This document shows positions 17,596 through 26,616 of a DNA stretch of 64,000 nt, in pieces. This DNA comes from an uncultured Holophagaceae bacterium (GTDB lineage: Bacteria > Acidobacteriota > Holophagae > Holophagales > Holophagaceae). The notes beneath the pieces were generated by a model. The model was not told where the DNA came from, did no database searches, and saw only the letters and a list, made by a program, of their open reading frames with translations. Where the stretch lies: assembly GCA_903937385.1 (NCBI GenBank), contig CAIZZF010000005.1:62001-126000 (forward strand). The letters run 5' to 3'. Both the position numbers and the translations under genes were made by a program. Position 1 is the stretch's first letter, and the number at the start of each line of letters is the position of its first letter.

Positions 17596-19074
17596 TCAGG
17601 CCTGCTTCCGGAGGCTCACCAGGGTGCCGCTGGCGCCCAGCAGGAGCATGATCACGGCCTGGACCAGCGTCTTGTAGGAGACCTCGGAGCCGCCGAAGAG
17701 CGCCGACCGAACGAAGAGCACGCCCAGCGCCAGGAGCAGCAGGTAGATCCCCAGCATCACCTTCCGGGCCAGCTCGCAGGTCTGGGGCGTCTCCTTGGCG
17801 AAGATCCGGTCGTAGATGACCAGCCCCACGGCGGCGGCAACGTTCAGGACCACAAACAGCAGCCAGAAGCTGCGAGCCGCGGCGGGGCCGCCCGCCTGAC
17901 CGACAAGGGGCTTCAACATGGAGCCGTAGAGGGAGCCGCCGAGGCTGGAACCGATGAGGCTGCCGATGACGCCATAGAGGAAGGCATAGCCCATGTAGAC
18001 GGCCTTCTTGTCCTCGGGAGCCACCAGCCCCACGTAGCTGTAGTACTTCGGGTGGGCGGTCATCTCCCCGATGGAGAACACGGAGATGCCGAGGATGAAG
18101 ACCCAGACGTTGGTGGAGGCCGCCAGGCACAGGAAGCCCAGGGTGCCGATGACAATGCCGCCGACCATGGTCGGCAGGGGACGGAACTTCTTCACGATGC
18201 GGCTAACCAGCACCTGCAGCAGGATGATGGTGCCGCCGTTGACCACGGTGACGTGCTCCGCATCGAACTTGAGCGGCACGCCGAAGGAGGCGAAGAAGCG
18301 GTTCACGGGCGTGGCGTCCACGAAGTCGCGCAGGTACCAGAGCACCGACCCGAAGTTCTGGAAATAGAGGATCCAGAACCCGGAATAGACCACGATCATC
18401 AGCATGAAGCGGGCGTCGCCCAGCACCATGGCGGCGCCGTGGGCCACTTCCCGCAGGCTCTTGGAGTTCTCGGGCTTGGGGGGATCCTTGAACAGGAACA
18501 GCGTCGGCAGCAGCATCGCGGCGCAGTACAGCGCCGAGGCGATGAAGACGTAGCGCCAGGAGAAGCCCTTCAGCACGCTCACCACGAGGGGCGCGAGGAA
18601 GGCGCCGATGTTGATCATCCAGTAGTAGATGCCGAAGCCGAACCCCGAGTTCTCCTCGGTGGTGGTGCGGGCCAGGGTGCCGGAGATGATGGGCTTGAAC
18701 AGGCCCGCGCCCGTGGCCATGAGCAGCAGGGAGGCGAACACGGCCCCGTAGGTGGTCACGTTGCCGGCGATGAAGTAGCCCGTGCTGAGGATCGAAAACG
18801 CGAACAACAGCATGCGCCGGTAGCCGTAGCGGTCCGCCAGGGCGCCGCCGGCGATGGGGATCACGTAGGTGAAGGCATAGATCAGGCTCTGCAGGAAGCC
18901 CACGGACTGCTCCGTGAAGCCCAGGCCCCCGGCGGCGACCTGGTTCGTCAGGTAGACCGCCAGCACCGAGTTGAGCCCGTAGTAGGCGGCCCGCTCGAAG
19001 AGCTCCATGACATTCGCCAGCCAGAAGACGGGCGGGAAAGATCGTAGGATTCCGGCAGGGCGTGGGTTCGACAT
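17596..19074 (-). CDS. POT/MFS-family transporter
   Basis: 492 residues with about 12-14 hydrophobic segments. The start region FWLANVMELFERAAYYGL and the early loop ADRYGYRRML match proton-dependent oligopeptide (POT/PTR) transporters, which carry the ExxER/K-type signature on helix 1 (here ELFERAAYYG). FGFGIYYWMINIGAFLAP matches helix 4/5 of the family. It should sit in the inner membrane and import di-/tripeptides or related solutes with protons. It is transcribed alone; the upstream DNA carries the CTTGGTGC repeat. Confidence 0.85.
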   Translation of the reverse strand: MSNPRPAGILRSFPPVFWLANVMELFERAAYYGLNSVLAVYLTNQVAAGGLGFTEQSVGFLQSLIYAFTYVIPIAGGALADRYGYRRMLLFAFSILSTGYFIAGNVTTYGAVFASLLLMATGAGLFKPIISGTLARTTTEENSGFGFGIYYWMINIGAFLAPLVVSVLKGFSWRYVFIASALYCAAMLLPTLFLFKDPPKPENSKSLREVAHGAAMVLGDARFMLMIVVYSGFWILYFQNFGSVLWYLRDFVDATPVNRFFASFGVPLKFDAEHVTVVNGGTIILLQVLVSRIVKKFRPLPTMVGGIVIGTLGFLCLAASTNVWVFILGISVFSIGEMTAHPKYYSYVGLVAPEDKKAVYMGYAFLYGVIGSLIGSSLGGSLYGSMLKPLVGQAGGPAAARSFWLLFVVLNVAAAVGLVIYDRIFAKETPQTCELARKVMLGIYLLLLALGVLFVRSALFGGSEVSYKTLVQAVIMLLLGASGTLVSLRKQA

Positions 19075-19144
19075 CCGGCGAGTATAGCGGCGCCTAGCCC
19101 TTTGCCCCCATCGCGGGTGCGAGCGGGAGTCACGTCCCGTTTTT

Positions 19145-19169
19145 CTTGGTGCCTTGGTGCCTTGGTGGC
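19145..19169. repeat. Tandem CTTGGTGC repeat
   Basis: CTTGGTGC CTTGGTGC CTTGGTGG occurs in a 130-base gap between two divergent genes. It shares the style (8-9 base units, end in GGTGG, flanked by short T- or A-runs) with the CACGAAGA family at 6909-7070, but not the sequence. No coding sequence is seen across it. Confidence 0.6.
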
Positions 19170-19218
19170 AAAGTTGTTTTTCTTCCCTTCTTTGCGAAAA
19201 GGGATGCGAGGCTGCCCC

Positions 19219-20115
19219 TTGAAGACCATCTCCCTCCGCGTTGACGTGGACACCCTGGAAGGCTCCCTGACGGGGATCCCGACCCTGCTGCGCCTGCTGG
19301 ACAAGCACCGCATGCGCGCCAGCTTCTACTTCAGCTTCGGGCCGGACAACAGCGGCAAGGCCATCCGGCGCATCTTCCGCAAGGGCTTCCTGGCCAAGAT
19401 GCGGCGCACCAACGGCGTGAAGCTCTACGGCCTGAAGACCATGATGTACGGCGTGCTGCTGCCGGCGCCCATCATCTGGAAGCGGGCCGCCACGCAGATG
19501 CTGGCAGCCAGGGCCGCCGGCCACGAGGTGGGCATCCACGGCTGGGACCACGTGCAGTACCACGACCTGCTGGACCGCAAATCCCGCCGCTGGCTGGCGG
19601 ACTGGTACGCCCAGGCCCACGAGGCCTTCGGCACCGTGTTCGGAGAGAAGCCCCTGGGCGCCGTGAGCCCCGCATGGCGCTGCAATGACACCACGCTGGA
19701 GCTGCAGGAAGCCTACGAGCTCGCCTATGCCGGCGACTGCCGGGGCCTGGCGCCCTTCTATCCCATCGTGCAGGGCAGGCCCCTCCGCACCCTGCAGATC
19801 CCCACCACCCTGCCCACCCTGGACGAGCTGCTGGGCCTGGATGGCCGCACCCCGGAGCAGGTCAATCGCGAGGTCTGGGACCTGGTGCGCGAGGACGCCC
19901 TGAACGTCTACGCCCTCCACACCGAGGTCGAAGGTGGGGCCCTCTTCGAGACCTTCGACGCCTTCCTGGGCGGCCTCAACGACCGCGGCGTCCAGGCCCG
20001 CACTCACGCCGACTGGCTCCCCGAGCTGCTCGCCGCCCAGCCCCCCGCCAAGGCCATCACCCGCCGCGAGATCCCCGGCCGGGCCGGGTGGGTGAGCTGG
20101 GAAGGCAGCATCTAG
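19219..20115 (+). CDS. ArnD-like polysaccharide deacetylase / deformylase
   Basis: About 298 residues from a TTG with GAGG seven bases upstream; an ATG five codons earlier (19204) is the alternative. The N-terminal SLRVDVDTLEG, the RASFYFSFGPDNSG segment, and GHEVGIHGWDH match ArnD. That enzyme removes the formyl group from undecaprenyl-phosphate-formamido-arabinose during lipid A modification and belongs to the NodB metal-dependent deacetylases. AVSPAWRCND is the likely catalytic-Arg region. No other arn gene is nearby, so the in vivo substrate may differ from E. coli ArnD's. Confidence 0.8.
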   Translation: MKTISLRVDVDTLEGSLTGIPTLLRLLDKHRMRASFYFSFGPDNSGKAIRRIFRKGFLAKMRRTNGVKLYGLKTMMYGVLLPAPIIWKRAATQMLAARAAGHEVGIHGWDHVQYHDLLDRKSRRWLADWYAQAHEAFGTVFGEKPLGAVSPAWRCNDTTLELQEAYELAYAGDCRGLAPFYPIVQGRPLRTLQIPTTLPTLDELLGLDGRTPEQVNREVWDLVREDALNVYALHTEVEGGALFETFDAFLGGLNDRGVQARTHADWLPELLAAQPPAKAITRREIPGRAGWVSWEGSI

Positions 20116-20212
20116 AGGATCGGCACGAGAAAATATCGATATAAACTTAACGAAACTATTTAAGTACTACCCGCGCCCCTGCCGAGGAATCAGATTATCC
20201 GGGGGGTCCAAC
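20116..20212 (+). promoter_or_regulatory. AT-rich upstream region of the B12-sensor operon with a dyad
   Basis: A short AT-rich island in very GC-rich DNA. It contains the palindrome ATATCGATAT (20133-20142) and a dyad ACTTAA-N9-TTAAGT (20145-20165), ahead of a GGGGGG-rich leader just before the ATG. This is where a promoter and operator for the cobalamin-sensor/kinase operon would be expected. No assignment of -35/-10 is certain. Confidence 0.35.
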
Positions 20213-21319
20213 ATGTGGATCGGTGCCCACGCAGGTCCAGGCATGCCCTCCGCGGCTTCCAGCCTCGCGTATCACCAGAACCGGGATCTTCTGGCGGCGG
20301 CGGTGGATCAGGCGATCCTCCACCACCCCCAGCTTGGCCGGCTGATCGGGCCCAATCCCTTCGATCTGATTCAGCAGAACCACGCGAACCACGCCAAGTT
20401 CATGGACAACGTCTTCTTTCTGGGGAACTCGCAGCTGCTGGTGAAGACCCTCCCCTGGGTCTACCGGGTCTACGGTGCCCGCGGGGTCTCCATGGACTAC
20501 TTCCCCGTGGAGCTGCGGGCCTGGCAGCGGGCCATCTCCGAGCAGATCCCCGACCCGGCCGCCGCCCCGCTGCTGGCGGTCTATGACTGGATGCTCGACC
20601 ACCACACCGATCTGGTCGAAGCCGCGAGCCGACCCGAGGAGTCCGCCGCGGGGCCCGCGCCGGACGGCAGCGCCCTGGCAGCCTTCGTCGAGTCGCTGGT
20701 GACGGGCGACCCGACCTGGACGGACGCTGTCACCCGGGAGTACATGGCAGCACCCCAGGACCTGGAGCGCTTCTACCTGGAGATGCTCGACCCCGCCATG
20801 CGGGAGATCGGGCGGCTCTGGGAGGAGGCGCGGATCACCACGGCCCATGAGCACATGGCGTCGTCCCTGGTGATCCGGATGATGTCGAGGGCCTTCGCCA
20901 AGATCGAGTCCCAGGCGCATCCGAGGAAGCGGTGCGTGGTGAGCGCGAGCCCCAATGAGCATCACCAGATCGGCGCCTGGATGATCTCGGACCTGCTGGA
21001 GGTCCGGGGCTGGCAGACGCGCTTCCTCGGGGCCGACACACCCTCCGAGGCGCTCCTCTCGACCCTGGACGACTTCCGCCCGACCGTCCTGGCCCTCTCG
21101 GTGACCATGTCTTTCAACCTCCGGAATACCGCCGAGCTCATCGCCAGGGTCCGCCAGTTCGCGGGCGCCTGGGCCCCCCGGATCATGGTCGGGGGACGGG
21201 TCTTCCAGGACACCCCGGGACTCGCGGCGAGCATCGGCTCAGACGGGGAAGCCAGGGATGCGGCCGGGGCCTGTCTGCTGGCGGAGACCTGGTTCGAGGC
21301 CGGTGATGAGCTGGACTGA
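20213..21319 (+). CDS. Cobalamin-binding photosensor-like protein (CarH-type sensory module)
   Basis: 368 residues. The C-terminal half is a B12-binding domain: a four-helix cap with Trp203-x9-Glu213-His214 (LWEEARITTAHEH), the hallmark of light-sensing CarH/LitR photoreceptors, then E249-x-H251-x-x-G254, where His251 would be the lower axial ligand of cobalamin. LGADTPSEALL and LSVTMSFNLRN continue the Rossmann part. The N-terminal ~190 residues are an unrecognised helical region with no MerR DNA-binding domain. The gene overlaps the following histidine kinase by 14 bases, so the B12 protein probably controls that kinase, perhaps in response to light or adenosylcobalamin level. Confidence 0.82.
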   Translation: MWIGAHAGPGMPSAASSLAYHQNRDLLAAAVDQAILHHPQLGRLIGPNPFDLIQQNHANHAKFMDNVFFLGNSQLLVKTLPWVYRVYGARGVSMDYFPVELRAWQRAISEQIPDPAAAPLLAVYDWMLDHHTDLVEAASRPEESAAGPAPDGSALAAFVESLVTGDPTWTDAVTREYMAAPQDLERFYLEMLDPAMREIGRLWEEARITTAHEHMASSLVIRMMSRAFAKIESQAHPRKRCVVSASPNEHHQIGAWMISDLLEVRGWQTRFLGADTPSEALLSTLDDFRPTVLALSVTMSFNLRNTAELIARVRQFAGAWAPRIMVGGRVFQDTPGLAASIGSDGEARDAAGACLLAETWFEAGDELD

Positions 21320-23243
21320 GATCGACCCACCCCTGGTCTCGCTGCTGGCTGGCTTCCTGGCTCGCGTCTCCAAGTCGGTCGTCCTGGTCCGCATGGACGA
21401 GAGGGGACGGATCCAGGAGAGCAATGCCGCCTTCCAGGGGCTCTTCCAATCTCGAGAGCCCCTGCATGGACAGCACCTCTCCCACTTTGTCCTGAGGCAG
21501 AACGGCCAGCCCGTGGAAGCGGATCCAGGGGCCTTTGAGCAGCATCCGAGCCACCTGAAGCTGGTGGCCCCCCAGGTCATCGGCACCTCGCTCCAGGCTT
21601 ACTGCTTCCCCTACCAGGGCCAGTCCATCCTCATCGGCGAGCGCATCCTGCCGGCGACCGCCGAGGCTCTGGACGTGCTCAGCGGCACCTCCAACGAGCT
21701 GGCGACGCTCACCCGCGACCTGAAGCAGCGCTACCAGGAGAAGGCCATGGCCCTCCAGGAGGAGGAGACGCTGATGAAGATGACCGAGAACCTGGCCACC
21801 ATCGGCTGGTGGACCTGGAACCTCGGTTCGAACCGGAACAGCTGGTCGGACAATCTCTTCCGCCTCTACGGCCTGGAGCCGACCAAGGTGGAGCCCTCCT
21901 ACGAAGCCTGGGTGCAGGCGATCCATCCCGAGGACCGGCCGCGCGTCACCGCCCTCGTGAGCAGCGGTGTCGAGCAGCACGCCGAGCTGGACTTCGAGTG
22001 GCGGGTGAACCGCCTGGACGGCACCGACTGCTGGCTCCTGTCCAGGGCCTATCCGGTGCTGGATCCCGCGGGCAACCTGCTTCGCTACATCGGCACCGCC
22101 ATCGACATCACCCAGCGCCACCGCATCGAGAAGGAGCGGAGCGCCTTTGAGGCCCAGGTCCAGCACCTCCAGCGCATGGAGAGCGTGGGCCGGCTGGCGG
22201 GCGGGGTCGCCCATGACATGAACAACGTGCTCTCCACCATCATGGCCGTGGGCTCGATCCTGAAGGAGCGCCACCGGGACCAGCCCGAGATCCTGAAGGA
22301 CTCGGAGCTGCTGCTCCGGGCGGCCACCCGGGGCCGGGACCTGGTGCGGAACCTCCGGGACTTCAGCCGCAAGGAGCTGGAGTCGGCCACCGAGCTGGAT
22401 CTCAACGACCTGGTGCGGAATGAGGTGGACCTCCTGGAGCGGACCACCCTCAAGAAGGTTGCCTTCGAGCTGGACCTGGAGGAGGGCCTGCCGCCCGTCT
22501 TCGGAGAGAGCAGCGCCCTGAGCAACGCCTTGATGAATGTCTGCATGAACGCCTGCGATGCCCTGCCCCGCGGCGGCAGGATCCACTTCCGCACGCGCAG
22601 GATCGGCCTCGGCCACCAGGAGCTCACGGTGGAGGACGAAGGCGAAGGGATGAGCCCCGAGGTCCTCAGCCGGGCCCTGGAGCCCTTCTTCACCACCAAG
22701 GCGCTCGGCAAGGGCACGGGCCTCGGCCTGTCCCAGGTCTACGGCACCATGAAGGCCCACGGCGGCACCGTGGACATCCAGAGCCGACAAGGGGTGGGTA
22801 CGCAGGTCCGGCTGACTTTTCCACCCATGGAAGAGGAGTCGGCCCCGACAGCCTCCCTGGCGCCCAGCCAGGTTCTGCCCCCCAAGCCGCTGCGCATCCT
22901 CCTGGTGGACGACGAGGAGCTCATCCGCACGGCGGTCCAGCGGCTACTGGAGATCCTGGGGCATGAGGTACAGATCGCGGCGGGTGGCCTGGAGGCCCTG
23001 CAGTGGCTGCAGACTGACCTGAACCCGGACCTGGTGATCCTCGACCTCAGCATGCCAGGCATGGACGGCAGCGAGACCCTGGAGCGCCTGCGGCGCCTCC
23101 GGCCCAATCAGCCCGTGCTGTTCGCCACCGGCTTCAGTGACGAGCGGATCCCCCAGATCCTAAGCCGCTTCCCCGAAGTCCGGGTGCTCAAGAAGCCCTT
23201 CTCCGCCATAGAGATGGAGCAGATGCTCTCCGGGTGGCTCTGA
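21306..23243 (+). CDS. Hybrid sensor histidine kinase with PAS and receiver domains
   Basis: 645 residues, soluble (no membrane segment). Order: PAS-like N-terminus (about 10-125), a coiled coil near 130-155, a PAS/PAC domain (165-275, ending YIGTAIDITQRHR), HisKA with GRLAGGVAHDMNNVLS (phospho-His near 303), HATPase with NVCMNACDAL, and G-boxes EDEGEGMSP and GKGTGLGLSQ. A C-terminal receiver domain follows with VDDEE, phospho-Asp near 579 in VILDLSMPGMDG, and KKPFS. It is translationally coupled to the cobalamin-binding protein and probably reads its state. No DNA-binding output is encoded alongside, so the final target is unknown. Confidence 0.9.
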   Translation: MSWTEIDPPLVSLLAGFLARVSKSVVLVRMDERGRIQESNAAFQGLFQSREPLHGQHLSHFVLRQNGQPVEADPGAFEQHPSHLKLVAPQVIGTSLQAYCFPYQGQSILIGERILPATAEALDVLSGTSNELATLTRDLKQRYQEKAMALQEEETLMKMTENLATIGWWTWNLGSNRNSWSDNLFRLYGLEPTKVEPSYEAWVQAIHPEDRPRVTALVSSGVEQHAELDFEWRVNRLDGTDCWLLSRAYPVLDPAGNLLRYIGTAIDITQRHRIEKERSAFEAQVQHLQRMESVGRLAGGVAHDMNNVLSTIMAVGSILKERHRDQPEILKDSELLLRAATRGRDLVRNLRDFSRKELESATELDLNDLVRNEVDLLERTTLKKVAFELDLEEGLPPVFGESSALSNALMNVCMNACDALPRGGRIHFRTRRIGLGHQELTVEDEGEGMSPEVLSRALEPFFTTKALGKGTGLGLSQVYGTMKAHGGTVDIQSRQGVGTQVRLTFPPMEEESAPTASLAPSQVLPPKPLRILLVDDEELIRTAVQRLLEILGHEVQIAAGGLEALQWLQTDLNPDLVILDLSMPGMDGSETLERLRRLRPNQPVLFATGFSDERIPQILSRFPEVRVLKKPFSAIEMEQMLSGWL

Positions 23244-23274
23244 AGGTTGAGGTTCCAACAGCGCGCAGCGCAAC

Positions 23275-23308
23275 TAAGAATCGTGGCCCAACTGGGCCAC
23301 GATTCTTA
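23275..23308. terminator. Perfect 16-bp inverted repeat between convergent genes
   Basis: TAAGAATCGTGGCCCA (23275-23290) is followed after two bases (AC) by its exact reverse complement (23293-23308). It lies 31 bases after the kinase stop, with A-rich and T-rich ends on both strands, and would form a strong hairpin. It probably terminates the kinase operon, or both converging transcripts. Confidence 0.7.
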
Positions 23309-23325
23309 CGGGTTAAAGGATCAAG

Positions 23326-23352
23326 AAGAAGCCCGGCTCTGCCGGGCTTCTT
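23326..23352. terminator. Second rho-independent hairpin, secDF side
   Basis: AAGAAGCCCGGC (23326-23337), loop TCT, and GCCGGGCTTCTT (23341-23352) form a 12-bp perfect stem with A-rich and T-rich flanks. It stands 48 bases beyond the secDF stop on the minus strand, so it would serve the tgt-yajC-secDF operon, and may also act on readthrough from the left. Confidence 0.7.
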
Positions 23353-23399
23353 CGCGGGGGCCCGGGGGTGTGCGAGCAGCGCGGAACCCCCGGAGAACA

Positions 23400-26246
23400 T
23401 CAGGCGTGCTGTTTCAGCTTGTCCTTGCCGCCGAACCACTGGTCCCAGTAGACCACCACGGGGGCGGCGATGTAGATGGACGAGTAGGTGCCGGTGATGA
23501 CGCCGATGACCAGCGGGAAGGCCAGGTCATGGAGGGCCGGGCCGCCGAAGAGCCAGAGACAGACGCTGACGAAGAGTACGGACAGCGAGGTGAGGATCGT
23601 CCGGCCCAGGGTCTGGTTGATGGAGTCGTTCACCAGCTTGGTGATGGAGGCCCGGCGGTATTCAGGTCGGTGGCTGTTCTCGCGGATTCGATCGAAGACC
23701 ACGATGGTGTCAGCCATGGAGTAGCCCATGAGAGTCAGGAAGCTCGCAACCACAGGTACGTTGAACTCGTAGCCGAAGGCCGCGAAGAGCCCCAGGGCCA
23801 TGAGGATGTCGTGGATGAGGGCCACGATGCCGCCCACCGCAAAGCTGGTGGTGAAGCGGAAGATCACGTAGATCAGGATGGCCAGCATCGCGAACCCGAC
23901 GGCGGTGAGCGTCTTGCTCGTCCACTCGCCGGAGATGCTGGGCGAGAAGCTCTCGTCCTTGAGGATGCCCACGCCACCGATGCGGTAGCTCTTCTGCACC
24001 GTGTCCTTGACGGCCTGCGGCAGATCCTTCGGCAGGTCATTGAAGGTCTGGTAGAGCCCGGAGGAAAGCTTGTCCCGACCGGCGATGGCTTTCTCCGCCA
24101 GTGGCGTGTAGGCCACGGTGAGCGCCTGGTCATCCCCGGGCAGCCGAAGGGGGTTGGCCTTGGCAAGCACGTCCGTGAGGTTCTTGGAGCCCTCGAGGTT
24201 GAGCATGGGCAGGGTGCTACCAGCTGCCTCGGGATCCATCTGCTTGAAGAGGGCGCGCAAGGCATTGGCCTGGATGGTGCTGTCCTTCTGGTCCCCGTCC
24301 TTCTTGGCCTTCACCTTGACGGAGAAGTCCCGGATGCCCTTGTCGGCGTTCTCGTAGGCCACCACGGTGGCGTCTGGATAGCCGCTCTTGGCCAGGGCAG
24401 CCCGGATGATTTCGGGCTCCATGGCGCCGCGGAAGCGGACGGTCATGTCATTGCCGCCCACGAACTGCATGCCGAGGTGGATGCGCTTGTTGTGGGTGAG
24501 ATTCCAGGGCTGGACCCAGAGGAACGTGAGGACGATGATGCCCCAGGTGGCGGCGAGAGCCACGCCCTTGTACTTCATGAAGTCGTAGGAGCTGCCCTTG
24601 AAGAAGGTGTGGGTGCCCACAGACAGCACCTTGGTGCCGGGGTGGCGCTCCAGGATCCAGTCGTAGATGAAGCGGCTGATGTAGATGCTGGTGAACAGCG
24701 AGGCCACGACGCCCACGGTGAGGGTCACGGCGAAGCCCTTGACGGGGCCCGTGCCGAAGATGAAGAGCAGCAGGGCGGCGAACAGCTGGGTCACGTGGCT
24801 GTCCACGATGGTCCAGAACACGCGGTCGAAGCCAGCGTCGATGGCGCCGGGCACACTCTTGCCCAGGCCCAGCTCCTCCTTGATGCGCTCGAAGATGAGG
24901 ATGTTGGCGTCCACCGCCATGCCCAGGGTCAGCACGAAGCCGGCGATGCCTGGCAGGGTCAGCGTGGCGCGGAAGGAGCCCAGCAGACCCATCATGACGA
25001 TGACGTTCACCGTCAGAGCGATGATGGCGTTGGCGCCGGACCAGTGATAGAAGAACACCATGAAGGCGATGATGGTGATGAAGCCCACCAGGGCGGCGCG
25101 CACGCCGGCATGGATGGAGTCGCGGCCGAGGCCGGGGCCCACGACGCGCTCTTCCAGGAACTTCATGGGGGCGCGCAGGGCGCCACTGCGCAGCTGGCTG
25201 GCGAGATCGTCGGCCTCCTGGGCGGAGAAGCTGCCGCTGACCCGCACGGCGCCGCCGATGATCTTTTCCTTGGCGCTGAGCGTGGTGACAATCTTGCGGT
25301 CCAGCACGATGGCGATGAGGCGGTTCTCTTCGGAGGCGGTGCCCGTCAGGCGGGCGAAGTCGTCATCGCCCTTCTTGTTCAAGGTGAAGTTGACCTCATT
25401 GGCCTCGGTCTGGGAGTTGGAGGCGCGGTGCGAATCGATGATGTCGGCGCCGTCCACGGCGACTCGGCTCTCGAGCAAGATCCAGCGGCTGATCTTCTCC
25501 TCGCCGGGCTTGGCCTTGACCACGGGCTGGCCGGACCGCTTGGCCTGGCGCTCGCTCTCGATCTCGGGCAGCAGCTCGAACTCCGGGGGAATCGCTCCCT
25601 TGTAGAAGGCCAGGGCCTCTTCACGGGAGGTAAAGTAGAGCTGCGGCACCTTGGCGAGCAGCCGCTGCTCCAGCCGGCCGGGGGTGGCCAGCAGCTTCTT
25701 GATGCGCTCGCGGTCACCCTCCTCGATGCCGGGGATCTCCACCACGATGCGGTTGCCTTCGGCCCCGCTGGCGGTGATCTCGGGCTCCAGCACGTTGGCG
25801 GGATCGATGTCGCGGATGCGCTTCTCGATGACCTCCAGGGCGCGCTTGTTGGCGTCGTCCTTGAGGTTCTTCTGGTAGTCCGCCTTCTGCGTGAGCCGGT
25901 AGACGTCTCCGTCCGCCGCCAGGGCGTAGCCCGGGAAGAAGTCCTTGGCGACCTTCTCGACCGTGGCCTTCTGGTCGGCGCTGACGCCGTCCACGCGGAT
26001 GGCCTCACCTTCCACGCGCGCCGTGGCGCCGGGCAGGTTCTTCTCGCGCAGGCGCGAGGCCATGCGGTCCTTGCTGTCACGCAGGTCGGCGGCGAGGGCC
26101 TCCTGGCCCTGGACCTCCAGCTCGAAGTGGACACCACCCCGAAGGTCGAGGCCCAGCTTCACTTTGGAGAGCGGTGTGAAGAAGTATCCGCAGCCGAACA
26201 GCACGGCGAGGACGATCGTGAGGCGCCAGAGGCTCCGCTTGGTCAC
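23400..26246 (-). CDS. secDF: Fused SecD-SecF protein-export membrane protein
   Basis: 948 residues. SecD and SecF, usually separate, are joined in one chain. The SecD half starts with a transmembrane helix and LGLDLRGGVHFELEV, then a large periplasmic P1 region, and a membrane block with GMAVDANILIFERIKEEL. The SecF half begins near residue 570 and contains GMQFVGGNDMTVRF and a second block with MGYSMADTIVVFDRIREN. These proteins use the proton gradient to pull preproteins out of SecYEG. The gene lies in the standard tgt-yajC-secDF order. Confidence 0.95.
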   Translation of the reverse strand: MTKRSLWRLTIVLAVLFGCGYFFTPLSKVKLGLDLRGGVHFELEVQGQEALAADLRDSKDRMASRLREKNLPGATARVEGEAIRVDGVSADQKATVEKVAKDFFPGYALAADGDVYRLTQKADYQKNLKDDANKRALEVIEKRIRDIDPANVLEPEITASGAEGNRIVVEIPGIEEGDRERIKKLLATPGRLEQRLLAKVPQLYFTSREEALAFYKGAIPPEFELLPEIESERQAKRSGQPVVKAKPGEEKISRWILLESRVAVDGADIIDSHRASNSQTEANEVNFTLNKKGDDDFARLTGTASEENRLIAIVLDRKIVTTLSAKEKIIGGAVRVSGSFSAQEADDLASQLRSGALRAPMKFLEERVVGPGLGRDSIHAGVRAALVGFITIIAFMVFFYHWSGANAIIALTVNVIVMMGLLGSFRATLTLPGIAGFVLTLGMAVDANILIFERIKEELGLGKSVPGAIDAGFDRVFWTIVDSHVTQLFAALLLFIFGTGPVKGFAVTLTVGVVASLFTSIYISRFIYDWILERHPGTKVLSVGTHTFFKGSSYDFMKYKGVALAATWGIIVLTFLWVQPWNLTHNKRIHLGMQFVGGNDMTVRFRGAMEPEIIRAALAKSGYPDATVVAYENADKGIRDFSVKVKAKKDGDQKDSTIQANALRALFKQMDPEAAGSTLPMLNLEGSKNLTDVLAKANPLRLPGDDQALTVAYTPLAEKAIAGRDKLSSGLYQTFNDLPKDLPQAVKDTVQKSYRIGGVGILKDESFSPSISGEWTSKTLTAVGFAMLAILIYVIFRFTTSFAVGGIVALIHDILMALGLFAAFGYEFNVPVVASFLTLMGYSMADTIVVFDRIRENSHRPEYRRASITKLVNDSINQTLGRTILTSLSVLFVSVCLWLFGGPALHDLAFPLVIGVITGTYSSIYIAAPVVVYWDQWFGGKDKLKQHA

Positions 26247-26301
26247 GGGGCACTCCTTACAGAATGCGGGCCGGAGGATCCGGCCCGGAAGGTCAGGAGG
26301 T

Positions 26302-26616
26302 TCAGTTCTGCTTGATCTCAGGCTCGGTCGCCAGGGAGGCCACCGCCGAGCGGCGGGCCTTCACGACGGAGCCGCCGAGCTTCAGCCAGAGGTCCTTGTC
26401 CTCGACGCGGTCGATGGTGGCGTAGAGGCCCGAGCTCAGGACCACCTCGTCGCCGGCCTTCAGCTTGGCGAGACGCTCTTCCTGGGCCTTCCGGGCCTTG
26501 CTCTGGGGCCGGATGAGCAGGAAGTAGAACATCAGGGCCATGCCGCCGATGAACACGAACTGGGTCCAGCCCGGAGGGCCGCCAGCCTGGGCCTGTGCGA
26601 TAAGGGCGAAGTTCAT
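26302..26616 (-). CDS. yajC: Preprotein translocase subunit YajC
   Basis: 104 residues with one N-terminal membrane helix (FVFIGGMALMFYFLLIRPQSKARK), the typical YajC signature RPQSK(A/R)RK, and a small cytoplasmic domain with LKAGDEVVLSSGLYATI. YajC associates with SecDF. Its ATG directly abuts the TAA of tgt, with a GAGGAG Shine-Dalgarno inside the tgt 3' end, so it depends on tgt transcription. Confidence 0.93.
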   Translation of the reverse strand: MNFALIAQAQAGGPPGWTQFVFIGGMALMFYFLLIRPQSKARKAQEERLAKLKAGDEVVLSSGLYATIDRVEDKDLWLKLGGSVVKARRSAVASLATEPEIKQN

